NCBI GenBank assembly: GCA_040357565.1
Contig: JBDODJ010000017.1
Strand: one strand, 5' to 3'
From: Cercozoa sp. M6MM
Lineage: Eukaryota; Endomyxa: Ascetosporea
Length of the DNA: 64,000 bases
Shown here: positions 23,762-33,577 of the stretch, one piece after another
Layout: every line of letters starts with the position of its first letter
Numbering within the stretch: the stretch's first letter is position 1
The notes under the pieces: generated by a model
Told to the model about the DNA's origin: nothing
What the model saw: the letters and a program-made list of their open reading frames with translations, nothing else
Databases searched by the model: none
Position numbers and translations under genes: made by a program

Positions 23762-25985
23762 AAACCTACATTGATGACGGTTCGAATCACAGAAGGAGAC
23801 AGCATCGGAAAGGACACGTGGTGTCCACCAGCATGTCCACTGCGAGGCGACACATGCATCACGTCGAAGGGAGCCTCGACCTTTCGTTCGTTGTCATGCA
23901 CTCCGGTGCCGGTGCAACTCAGCAGCAGTGCGCCGTTCCAAGCTGTGCGGTAGTGCAGGTGTGCCGGCTCGGCCTCGACACCGGCGACACCGCGTGCCCA
24001 GGCAGCCACGAGACACGAGTACACTGGGTTGGGCAGTGCCACACGTGCCGCCTTGGCCATGCACGCGATCAGTCGACCTGTACTGGGCAGTGTCCAGTCG
24101 AGCGACATGCTTGAGAGCAGAGGTGTGCCACATGACTCAACACCATGAGACATACTCATGAGACAGGCCGCCAGAGGCAGTGCCACATGGCCCAACAGCA
24201 CGTTCTCCACGGCCGCAAACTGGGCTTCCAATCCACGCTTCTGCATCCACACAGGCAGCGTGTAGTGTGCGCGTGCTTGCGACATGGCTTCCTCCTGCCC
24301 CAAAGAACTCAAAATAACATTCGTTTTCATTCGAAATCTGTGACTGGAGGAACTGACATGTTCATCAAGCGCCGGAACGTCGGCCAACTCGACAATCCGC
24401 GTCAATAGATCAATGTCCTCACTCTGCGCTGTTCGCTGGTCTGGCAGCAAGCATACTCGTTGCTCAGTTCAGATATTTGTTTTATTTGCAGAAAAAATAC
24501 CATGCCGGGCTGACGTGACCAGCCGCGGAATAACTCCGCACAGAGCGGCCACACAAGTGCTAGTGGCGATCAAGCTGTGCGCTCTCTGTGGAAATCGCAG
24601 CAAACTCCGAACTCGTCGGCGAAACGACGCATTTTGCAGTTCGAAAAGCACGTCCTTAAATTTGCTGAGTTCAGTCTACAAAACAATACAAAAACGATGA
24701 AACAACACGAACAATACAATAACAAGAGTAATAAAAGTGGTCTGAACCTCCGCAGCTGCACCAGCTAGAATGGTATCACACAGAAGTCTCAAGTCACTCG
24801 TGATGTTTCTGCACTGTGTGAGAGAAACGAGCGATCGCTGCACCAGTGACAGGGCGAAACGCCACTCCACAAGTGGTCTCGCATCCTGCAGAAGCCAACA
24901 GTGACTGCTTGGGCCAAATCAAGTGCTCAAAAGAGGGAAATCTACCTCAGAAACACTCGAGGTCCAGTCACAGAAAAGCTCGGCCCAGTCGGTGGCGTCA
25001 TGGTGGCCGCACTCGATTGAAGCGCCACTGCTGCTGCACAGGTCGGCCAAGTCGTCGATGTTGTCGACCTGTGTAACGAGCGAGTCGTGCAGTGCCAGGA
25101 CGGCCGAGCACTGTGCCGACACTGAAGCCACTGCACCCGTGAAGCGATTGCGAAAGAGTTGCACGTGCGTCAGCAGTTTCGCCTGTGCCGCCACAGTCAG
25201 AATCGCCAACTGGTCGTGCGACGTGCTGATGGCGCGTTCAGTCGCCTCTGCAGCTAACGTGTTCAAAAAGCGAAAGGAAACACAGGTGAAAGCACACCCT
25301 TCAGTTCGGGATCCAAAGCAGCCACTTCTTGCAAAAGCAGCTGCTCGAACTCGTCCTCGTAAATCATGCGACGCAGCTGCTCCTGTCCGTCCAGGCAGTG
25401 ATCCAGGTCCATGTGCCACCTCTACAATACAATACAGACAGAATAGGATACTATTACAGCTACTAGTGCAGAGAAGGATTAGGGTACGGGAGTTCTTGCG
25501 GTAGGTGAGCTTCTTGTCACGTTCCTCAAGCCGCAGATCGACGGGTCGCGCTCTAGACAACAATCCATCTCTCCCCAGCGTTTTTCCGGCACAACAGCGT
25601 GTACCGAGACGCCTGTGCAGCTCATCGTTGACTCCTGCACACCGCAAGGCAACAGCAAGTTTGCCGTTCGAAACCTCGCGCAGCAGCGCCTCCGCCACAG
25701 TGCCTGCAAGGGGCCCAGTCAGCTGCGTCGTACAGTTGACAGCAAAAAACAAAATGCACACTGACTAAGAACAACAGATTGACCATCCGACAGCATAGAG
25801 ACTAACCTGGTGCTTGTTGCATGCCAGATTTGTGATCAGAATCACTAAGAACTCCGGAGTGTGCTTGTTTTTCCGAATGTTGGTTCACGAACAGCCTCGA
25901 CTGATTTTGGAGCACTGCCTGGCCACAAGGGTTAGCGTCACGCCGTGTCTTTAGTAAAGCGCTACTAACTTTCAGCAGGATTCAT
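22615..25985 (-). CDS. Large helical protein of unknown function (interrupted by assembly gap)
   Basis: The ATG at 25985 (MNPAE) begins a chain of at least ten exons. Recognisable exon content in order: KQAHSGVLSDSDHKSGMQQ, TGPLAGTVAEALLREVSNGK, QEQLRRMIYEDEFEQLLLQE, ERAISTSHDQLAILTVAAQA, FTGAVASVSAQCSAVLALHD, EWRFALSLVQRSLVSLTQCR, FRRRVRSLLRFPQRAHSLIA, DIDLLTRIVELADVPALDEH, YTLPVWMQKRGLEAQFAAVE, NVLLGHVALPLAACLMSMSH, then across the gap YLSRSELLAHGEACGG, AFYHQALDRVHWRHG and VLPEMAQAELQHVAAMLQAC, ending ASVNRSMR-TGA. Composition is Leu/Ala-rich and almost wholly helical, like HEAT-type or tethering-complex scaffolds, but I do not recognise a family. The 100-N gap at 23617-23716 sits at an exon-intron edge beside a (TG)n intron. 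Confidence 0.5.
23617..23716. other. Assembly gap (100 N)
   Basis: Exactly 100 N next to a (CA)n array at 23717-23757; a scaffold join of unknown true length within the large helical protein gene. Confidence 0.99.
23717..23757. repeat. (CA)n microsatellite at gap edge
   Basis: About 20 CA units; (TG)n on the sense strand of the minus-strand gene. Confidence 0.9.
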
Positions 25986-26101
25986 TGTATCGAAACGTCG
26001 CTTTAGATCAATTTCTTACCGTGAGTCTGTGAATAATAGAGGTAAACAATTTCACGTCAACTCTGCTGCCATCCACTCCTGGCAATCGACGGCTTTGATG
26101 T

Positions 26102-27086
26102 TTAGTGGTGACGACGACTGCGACGGCGACGGCGACGGTCACGACGGCCGCGACGGTGCGAGTCGTCGTACTCGGAGTAGTCTGGCTCGTCGTACGACGG
26201 CTCCTGCACAAAGACAACAACGGTACCGTGACAGTAATGTAAACAACCACACATGTCCTGAACTGAGAGCACCTCGTAACTCGGCTCATCGTAACTAGGC
26301 TCCTTGTAACTGGGCTCCTTGTAACTGGGCTCCTCGTAACGGGGCTCCTTGTAGCTAGGCTCCTCGTAACGGGGCTCCTCGTAACGGGGCTCGTCGTATC
26401 CGCTGCCTGTAGCAACATGAAAGTGCACGATGAATGAGTTAACGTTTACATTGGCGGTGAACACGAATCAAGAGGGACAAAGTTCAACTCACCGTGACGG
26501 CGGCGTCGACGATCGCGTCGGCCGTGGCCTCGACGAGAGCGGTAGTCTACCACACAGTAATGACGTTCACAGGTGTATAGCAAAAGCTACTTCAGGTGAT
26601 GTTTGAAAAGCGCAAGGCACCGTCGTAGTAGTCGTCACTCAGCAGACCCGCAGCATCATCCGAGTCGAGATCGAGACCGACTGTCGTGGTCTCTCCGTTC
26701 TGGCAGTCGCCCTCACTGTGCAGAAAAGAGATGCACAGTTTCAGTACAGAACAGCACTGTATGTGAAGTGAAAGGCAGGCTTACTTGACAAGCACCATGG
26801 CTTCCTCGCCGTACATACAGCGCAGGAACTCCAGCGTGCACGTGTTGCGCACCTACTCTCAGTCATGTAACTACATTCCACCGACAACCTCACAGGAACC
26901 GTGAGAATACCGTCATGACCACGTCAGTGCCGACGTGCTCGACACACAGATGATGCTCCACATCCGGGCACACCACTGCAATAATCGCATCGAAAGAATC
27001 AACACACTTAAACAGCTGAACGCACTGTCGGAGCAGTCGTTCTGGGCAACAACTCCAGCAATCAGCAGCGAGGCCAGGAAAAACAT
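26102..27086 (-). CDS. Secreted Tyr/Pro/Glu pentapeptide-repeat protein with Arg-rich blocks
   Basis: The ATG at 27086 begins a textbook signal peptide, MFFLASLLIAGVVAQN, followed by DCSDSAFSCL and, after an intron, MVCPDVEHHLCVEHVGTDVV, so a short Cys-bearing N-terminal domain. Later exons read NTCTLEFLRCMYGEEAMVLV, an acidic spacer with DDAAGLLSDDYYDG, and a basic block (SRRGHGRRDRRRR). Then come at least nine near-perfect five-residue repeats of the form E-P-(S/R)-Y-(E/K/D), running across an intron. The end is acidic-Tyr (DEPDYSEYDDSH) followed by RRGRRDRRRRRRSRRHH and TAA. Mature parts alternate anionic Tyr-rich and cationic Arg-rich segments. Such Tyr/Lys/Pro short repeats are typical of extracellular adhesive and structural proteins (for example mussel foot proteins), so an adhesive, sheath or wall role is a fair inference, not proof. 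Confidence 0.75.
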
Positions 27087-27828
27087 GACGCAGTCTGTTC
27101 CGTTCACTCAGTTGGAATCGAAAGGAAAGGCTCAGGCACAAGTCACAAGAGACGAGTGTTGCAAGTAATGAGGCGAGGTTAACTCAAAGCAGAGAAAACA
27201 CAAAACAGTGAGTTGTGAGAGTGCGAGGTTTGCAACCAAGTTTGCTCGTGCACGCCTGTTCACTGTCAACGAACAACCCTGGCCATGTTGACTTGATCGG
27301 ATCAGACACCGAGTCATGTCAGTGCCACTAAAGTTTAAATCTAACCAACGTTGCACTGAGAGAACTGAGCTAGCAACATCACTCCATTGCCACTGGTAAA
27401 GCCAGCGAACTGAAAAACGACCGATTCAGGCCCCAGGGTTAGCCTGTAGCTCCGACACGCCAAGATTGGTTTTACTCGGACTGACACTCCCAGTTGAGCT
27501 GAGTGATTTTCAGTATAAAGTAAACTTAGCAAGTACTAGTGTATAGTTCTACTTACCTTAATCAAGCAGAACGACAGATACGCTAAAGGCCCCGCAATAC
27601 GCACGTGCACACATGCACTTTCGGACCAAGGTGCGCAGTTTAGAAATTCACTGCTCCTGCGGTTTCTCATCGATACACCAGCAAGTGAAATTAACACCTA
27701 TACGTCGTTTACGTTGGTTCTGCATTTCTGCACGGCGTACGATGGCAATGTACACGGGTGGTGAGCCGCGGTATACGACTTCTTCGGGTACAGTGCTTCC
27801 ATTTTGCTTGCATCAGTAAAAGTACTGC

Positions 27829-27880
<52 letters not shown>

Positions 27881-28021
27881 CTGCCTCCTACTCACATATG
27901 TATGGAGACGTTGCAACTACACGAACGGTCGCGCCAGTAGGACACGTAACCCACTAATTAGTTCTCACTGCCAGCTCACCTTCAGAGTGCTTACTGTACC
28001 AAATAACGCTTCTGACAGGAG
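27087..28021. other. Intergenic region, divergent, about 930 bp
   Basis: Lies between the secreted repeat protein and the first Cys-rich membrane protein. It contains a (GT)n array at 27833-27879. A short plus-strand frame at 27742 (MAMYTGGEPRYTTSS) might be an upstream exon of the following gene, but no splice phase that I tried joins it. Confidence 0.4.
27833..27879. repeat. (GT)n microsatellite
   Basis: About 23 GT units upstream of the first Cys-rich gene, (TG)n on that gene's sense strand. Confidence 0.9.
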
Positions 28022-28538
28022 ATGGCTCAGCTCGGGGACATACACGTCAGATGCCGATCCGTTGGATCCGTCGAGTGCCGAGACGAATGCCAGCAGTGTA
28101 TCGAGCAGTGTGGCGGCTACCCTGAACTCGACAAGTTTGAATGCACTCATGTACCGAATAGCATTTGTGCGTACTGATCCAGAAGCTGTATATTCTTGCC
28201 TTAGTACGGGCCAGGAATGACAAAGGAAGTAGAGTGCGTCTGTCGAGGTCAGGGTGGTACGTTCGGGAAAATGGGACTCATACTCGCGCTGATCGGCGGC
28301 ATCTTGGTTCTTTTCGCCGTGGCAGGTACCGAAGAACGTAAAGAAAGTGGGCAGTACTGTACTGTGCATTTGAATATCCCTGCATCATTGTGCAGTCGTA
28401 GTTGTTGTCGTCGCTTTCAAGTCAAGCAGGAATCGCGGAGGCGGTTTGCAATCTATGACTAGACCAAAGCAGCCGACAGTGAGGGTATCCGACTACGATG
28501 TCGGTGCTTCTGTCACCGTCACAACTGTTTCAACCTGA
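28022..28538 (+). CDS. Cys-rich single-pass membrane protein, copy 1
   Basis: Three exons encode about 135 residues. The N-terminal 65 residues hold eleven cysteines: RCRSVGSVECRDECQQCIEQ, then C residues to SICA, and after the first intron VECVCRGQGG. A single hydrophobic segment follows, MGLILALIGGILVLFAVA, continued after an intron by VVVVVAF. The short basic/Ser/Thr tail begins KSSRNRGGG and ends VTVTTVST-TGA. There is no cleavable signal peptide, so the TM segment would act as a reverse signal-anchor, putting the Cys domain outside or in the lumen (inference). The ATG follows a GACAG acceptor by 3 nt. It pairs with a clear paralogue 370 bp downstream. Confidence 0.7.
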
Positions 28539-28911
28539 CTCAAGTTGGAACACGTGCTTTCTTGCTTAGAATTAACGCAAAGTTCAAGCAGTACAGGAGT
28601 ATGATGTTGCTTCAAATGAGAGAGACAAGTTTTGCATATGTACTGTAGTTTGCGTAGATACCATCCGTTAAATTAAAATACAGTTCCTCCAGAAGTTAAT
28701 TTATTTATGTGCCGGACTTCATTTCATTTTATGTTCCAAAGTGGGATACTTCACTGCCCTGTACATTATTTTAACTTTGATGGTTTTTGCTAATTTAGGA
28801 TGCAGTCGGCACAAACTTTGGTCAGCTTGAGCCGGCTTCGGACATACTGTAGTATAGTGGCATCTTTTCTTGCTCGAGGTTAGTGGATGCCCACGAGGAG
28901 GAAGTGACGAC
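28539..28911. other. Intergenic between the two Cys-rich paralogues
   Basis: About 370 bp of AT-rich sequence; no gene seen. Confidence 0.4.
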
Positions 28912-29971
28912 ATGCCACCTTACTACTCGTCAAAGAAGCATCCCGAAACCGGTGTCTATGAGCGTGTGGAACCGGTGGAACCAAGTCAAGCGACTGTTGG
29001 CAAAGAAGGCTTGTCACACCGTGATCAATGCCGAGTATTTGACGACCCACTGTGCCACAAAGAGTGCCAACGATGTTTGGTAGTACAAGTCATCGTAACG
29101 TATCTGTTGCGAGGGAAACTATAAGGATATGTACCTGCAGTCACACTGTGGTTCCGTCACGCACTTAAGACACTTTTACTGCAAGAGCGACGGTGTCGGT
29201 GCCGGCGAAAAGAAGTCAGTCAAGTCGAACAAATCAACTCTCGAAGGCAGCGACGAAAGACACGAATACGCCTGTCACTGTGCCGACGAAGGTGGACACG
29301 TAACTATGCTTCACTTAACATGTACGGTCCTCCCTTTGAAATTTAAACTTGGGTTGTTTAAATGCAGCCGTTTTTGCGAGAACACGGACTTGCGATTGGC
29401 ATCTGCGCACTCGTGCTGCTGGTGATTCTGATTGCTCTGATCTACGTGTTGTTCTCCAAGAAGCGGAAGCATCGCTTCCGTGGCGGTGGTCATCGAAGAA
29501 GCAAGAGCGTCGGTGATGCTTCTGATGTTGCAAGTGAAGACATGTCACAGATCAGTTCGATGAAGGGCGGAGGCGTGAACGTCACTGCCACTGATGCCGT
29601 CGATATCCGTGTCGTTCCTCACTCGGTCGACTCGCACGACGGCACCGACGTTACTCTGCACCCTCGCAAACAAGTCCAGTTCAACACGTACAGTTTCGTT
29701 CTCGACTGTTTGCACAAATTTTTTCACTCACGACAAACCCAGGATTCCGCACATGCTGGCCGACTATCTGGACGACCACGATTGCAAGTATTTCGACATT
29801 GGCTCTCTCAGCGAGTTGAGCGTGGATCCGGACAGTAAAGCTGTCCAAGAAGACATAGACACTGCCACCGCTCCGGTCAACGCTGTGACTGATGTCAACG
29901 ACATGAACGCCGAGCTGATGCGAGAGTTACCGGATCTTGACATTGACGCTATTCTTCACGAAACAAGTTGA
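28912..29971 (+). CDS. Cys-rich single-pass membrane protein, copy 2
   Basis: Starts MPPYYSSKKHPETGVYERVE. The Cys region reads QCRVFDDPLCHKECQRCL, then after an intron DMYLQSHCGSVTHLRHFYCK, a spacer, and YACHCADEGG; the next exon gives HGLAIGICALVLLVILIALI (TM) and a basic stop-transfer SKKRKHRFRGG. The long cytosolic tail is Ser/Asp/Val-rich and ends with an acidic helix (NAELMRELPDLDIDAILHE). Copy 1 shares the C-x6/7-C-x3-C-x2-C core, the C-x-C-x3-GG motif just before the membrane, the TM segment and the RGG after it, so the two are tandem paralogues. Copy 2 has a longer N-terminus and cytosolic tail. No signal peptide. Function unknown; a surface receptor-like or structural role is only inference. 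Confidence 0.7.
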
Positions 29972-30373
29972 ATTAACTGTGTAACCGACACATAGATAGC
30001 ATTACGCATGTGTAATGTGCTGTCACAATCAGTTAAGAAACATAAAAGCTCTAATCGGCAAGAACGAAAATTGGGCCGTTTGATGGCGTAGCCACTGTGT
30101 TTAATGATTTCTGTAGTTGTGCTTACTTCAGCATATGCTAGTTCTATGTCTGTGCTACTACTTTGGATCTTTTATTAAGGAGGCTAGAGACATCAGACGA
30201 TTATTTCCGCTTCTGGGGGGTAGATGACTTGTGATCGACAAGAGAGTTTCGCCCGCTGTTTGACTCGTAGTTTTCGCTTTTCTCGGTCGTTTGAAGTGCG
30301 CTACTAGACAGAGTCAAGTATCTTTGGTGGTGTCGATAATAGGTGGAGTGCTTCGCAAGCGCTGGAGCTGTCA
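29972..30373. promoter_or_regulatory. Intergenic, upstream of the B-box gene
   Basis: About 400 bp between same-strand genes, AT-rich at first. No open frame that I can support; presumably the terminator of one gene and promoter of the next. Confidence 0.4.
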
Positions 30374-31495
30374 ATGTCGCTTTGCGCGAATTGTGAGTCT
30401 GCTCAAAGCGTTGTTGAGTGTCGCACCTGCAACAAGAAATACTGCCAAGAATGCGACACTGGACTGCATCGTTCCGCCAAAAAACGAGGCCACACGAGAG
30501 TCAGTTTGGCAAAGAAACCCGCTCCAACTGAATCGGCGCTGAAAAGCGACGTCGTGCAGTGCGCTAACTGCGCGGCTGCACCAGCCGAAGTCGAGTGCCG
30601 TTCGTGTACAAAAAAGCTCTGTCGCAGTTGTAGCGATGGTTTGCACCGATCAAAGCGAATGCGAGGACATGTTATAGTGGAGTTGGGCTCTTCGAGTTCT
30701 GTCGCTAAACCGCGTTCTCCAGCTTCACCGTCCGCATCCATTAGGTCGCAAGACGACAGGTCGCTTCGGCCACCTTCCCCAAGTGCTTCGCGAAGTGCTT
30801 CAACGCGTCAACCAGCGCATCAGTCAGCACACGCTCGAACAACCACACGACAAGTCGCAGACGCAGATGTGATCAATCTGCTTCGCGAAATCAACAGTAA
30901 CGTCAACCGCTTACGCGACGACACGCAGGTTTCGCAGTCACTCGGTGCACAGCTGCAGCATTTGGAGGCGCAGGAAATGTCGTACGGCCCGTCGTTGATC
31001 AAAGCTCCACCATCGGTGCTCACTCACTCGTTTGAGCGAGGCTTCTTTGAGATATCACTTCGAATGGACGCCTTACAAAAATGGCAGCAAAGGACTCTGG
31101 AGGTACAACTGTAGTTTTCGACTCAGCTGACAACATAGCTTTTTGCTTAGCACGTTTCTCGAATTGAGGACAAACTAGACGGAGTGGAACCTGTAACACC
31201 GAGATACAGAAGAAGGCATGAACGATCAGGTGAGCGGTGTTTATCAGTACAACTGCTCGAAAATATTGCTACTTTGACAGAGCCTTCGCATATACCTTGG
31301 AGGCCAGGCTTCGCGGGCAAAACCGACAGGTTCGAACGATTGGGAGAGCGCGATACGCGATATGTCGCGCGGAAGCGAAATGATGCACTGCGTTGCGACT
31401 GTTGCGGCAAAGTGCGTCGTCCTCGCTCGGCACATCATCCAAGTCGTTCCAGACACAGGAATAGGCGAACTAGATACTACGCTGATGATTACTGA
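30374..31495 (+). CDS. Tandem double B-box zinc-finger protein
   Basis: Two B-box-type zinc fingers lie at about residues 4-42 and 57-95: CANCESAQSVVECRTCNKKY then CQECDTGLHRSAKKRGH, and CANCAAAPAEVECRSCTKKL then CRSCSDGLHRSKRMRGH. Both keep the C-x2-C-x7-C-x2-C-x4-C-x2-C-x3-H-x5-H spacing. A Ser/Pro-rich linker follows, then a helical segment (VINLLREINSNVNRLRDD, QLQHLEAQEMS, EISLRMDALQKWQQ), and a basic C-terminus with a further C-x2-C (RCDCCGKVRRPRSAHH) ending RRTRYYADDY. Three exons. No RING precedes the B-boxes, so it is not a classical TRIM ligase. Tandem B-boxes also occur in plant BBX regulators and in cilia/centrosome proteins; which group applies is open. Confidence 0.8.
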
Positions 31496-31602
31496 GTTCA
31501 TTCAGCTCTTACTGACACTGTGCATGTACAATCAGTACAAATCATACTGTACTAGGCGAAAAGACGTCTACTACTATGTCGTACATACTAGCACGGGTTG
31601 TA

Positions 31603-32707
31603 TTAAATCAAAGGAACGGCGGCGTTGCGGAGCGTCAGTGACACGGGCGACAGGAGTGGTTCCTTGTTCTGCACTGACTCATCTGTCTTAGTTGAGGACT
31701 GCGCGTTGTTTGGGACTGACTGGCGTGACGGTATCGACGACTGTTGAACGGCAGGAGAACACGCTGCTTGCTGGACACTCTCTGACGTCTCAGCGCGAGT
31801 GGCATTTAATGCTTGCGTTTGCCGCTCAAGCTTGCCCATGATGACCTTCCGAAGCATCGAGCTTGAGGCATCTTCGCTCAGGTACTGCTGCAGGTCGTTC
31901 AGTGAAGACTGAGTGATTGCCATGGCTCTGCAAGCGACCTCACTGGCACTCACTGTTTCACACGGCCAACTCATCACAGGTACTGACATACGAGTTATAT
32001 GGAAGTGCAATGTACCGGCTCGGATCAGCAGAGGTCTCGCTTTCGCCAGGTTGTCGCCAAAGAAGGCACTCATGAAGGGTTCGCTAAAGTGTGCAGGCAG
32101 ATGCTTGGGAGCGGACAGTAAGGAAAGATGTTGAGCCGCCGTAAGTTGCTGCTGCTGTCGCACTCCAATGCCCTGCGCGACGGCCAGACGTGGCACGGCG
32201 AGAGAAGCACTTGAGCTACAAACACTTGCATTTATTGTTTGTGGCACGGATACTACAGTTGTATCATAAACTGTAGGCAAGCAACCTCGGCGAACTGTGT
32301 GTTCGACGACGCTTGACTTGAGGTTCCTCGTCAACCTGTGTGCTTTCGGCACTTCGCGGACTCGCGGTGCTCGCAGCGCCTCTCTTGCTGCTCACTACTT
32401 GTTCAATATCTGCTTCGTTGCCCCTTGCGCGCTGGCAGCGAGCGCACCGGCACTTTCCTTCGCACGCAATGCAAGTCCACAGGACGGGCTTTCTCTCCTT
32501 CTGCGCAGTGCGAGCAGCAGCGAACTTGCGCTGCGCCATTGTCACACCGTAGTACTGCCGCAGACAGCTGAGGCAGTACTTCTTTCGGCAACGTCGCTTG
32601 CCTCCAGTCTCGTGGTGGTTCAGACGATTGCAGAAAAGCAGTTCGTGCTCGTCGCGATGCAATTTGCACTGATGGCAGCTGGAACCCCGCTGTTTTAACG
32701 AAGGCAT
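31603..32707 (-). CDS. CDCA7-type 4CXXC zinc-finger protein
   Basis: The first exon holds a zf-4CXXC_R1 domain as in CDCA7: SCHQCKLHRDEHELLFCN, a basic linker, KKYCLSCLRQYYG, then VLWTCIACEGKCRCARCQRA. CDCA7 with HELLS remodels nucleosomes to maintain DNA methylation in animals; the domain has broad eukaryotic distribution. After VKRRRTHSSP an intron (about 32218-32294) leads to a Leu/Gln-rich second exon (LAVPRLAVAQGIGV, QQQQLTAAQHLSLL) and a third exon with helical content, ending SLTLRNAAVPLI-TAA. The finger is at the N-terminus, whereas in vertebrate CDCA7 it is C-terminal. The ATG at 32707 lies 2 nt after a GAGCAG acceptor and 18 bp after the stop codon of the upstream same-strand gene. 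Confidence 0.8.
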
Positions 32708-32725
32708 AACTGCTCACTAGTATTG

Positions 32726-33559
32726 TTAGTACCGTACTGATGGGAGGGATACCTTCTTCTCCGAGTCTAGGGTTTCTACATCAGCCAGTCGAGCCAGTAT
32801 GGGCGGGAGTCCGTGTCTGCCTATCGAAGAGGCCGGTAGACGAGGTAGCGCTTGTCGCGAGAGCAGATCCAATGCTACAGCACATATATCCATAGAGTCG
32901 AGACACAGATAAAATGCAGAGGCACAGTAGTACCCCTGAGTGCACACAGTTCTTTGTCTTCCGGCTCGTCAGTTGCTTTTGAGTCCGGTGTCTGGACTCT
33001 CGCTTTGACTGAGGCAGACTCGGAAGGAGAGCTCATACTGTAGTGCCTGTTTTGCAAGCGCTTACTCTTCGAACACGACTGGAGTTTCTGAGAGATCCCA
33101 ACTGAGGCTTGTGCCGAAGTACTGTTTTTCGGTGATAGAGAAGTCGGACTCCTAACTTGTCCGACTGTCTTTCCCTCTCGAAGAGCAAATACACCTCTCA
33201 AGACTCTACAACGAAAGCACGGGATCTTAAGCACAAGCTTACATTGCTGACAATTTCTGGTTGAAAATCATGCCCACCCGATTTCGCTCGGAGCTTTCTC
33301 GGAAATGTAAAAATCGATAAAATGGATTTTCCGTACCACAGGGCGTCCAACGCTCTTTCAGAGTTATCGTAGAACAAACAGCCGACTCAGAAAGTGTTTT
33401 GTCGGAATTGCACACTGTACTGAAACTGCCGACACTCGCACGAGCTAATCGAAAAGTCCGAAAGTTTCGCCAGGGTAAAATACGAAAAACGCATTTTCCT
33501 CCAGGGTCGATCAAACAACCAAAAACACAGTGCTCACAGTTACTTTTACTGTAGGTCAT
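32726..33559 (-). CDS. Unknown basic protein with N-terminal Cys cluster
   Basis: The ATG at 33559 opens MTYSKSNCEHCVFGCLIDPG, a cluster with C-x2-C and C-x3-C spacing, then GGKCVFRILPWRNFRTFRL and a loosely structured middle (GTENPFYRFLHFRESSERNR). An intron at about 33206-33242 joins NQKLSAI to VLRGVFALREGKTVG. A Ser/Lys-rich region follows (SPTSLSPKNS, MSSPSESASVKARVQ), and a second intron (about 32893-32940) leads to the last exon, ICAVALDLLSRQALPRLPAS, ending KKVSLPSVRY-TAA. I do not recognise it. The ATG is 2 nt behind a TTTTGCCCAG acceptor-like site. It is head-to-head with the CCDC17-like gene, with 18 bp between the two start codons. Confidence 0.55.
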
Positions 33560-33577
33560 GTCTGGGCAAAAGAGCCA

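Noticed and set aside
27965-28369. Minus-strand 134-residue frame over the first Cys-rich gene
   Set aside because: Overlaps exons whose plus-strand translation matches a paralogue; the antisense frame has no support.
32690-33559. A single fused gene joining the unknown protein to the CDCA7-like protein
   Set aside because: The only good donor before the stop is phase 0, and every acceptor before the ATG then gives an immediate stop.
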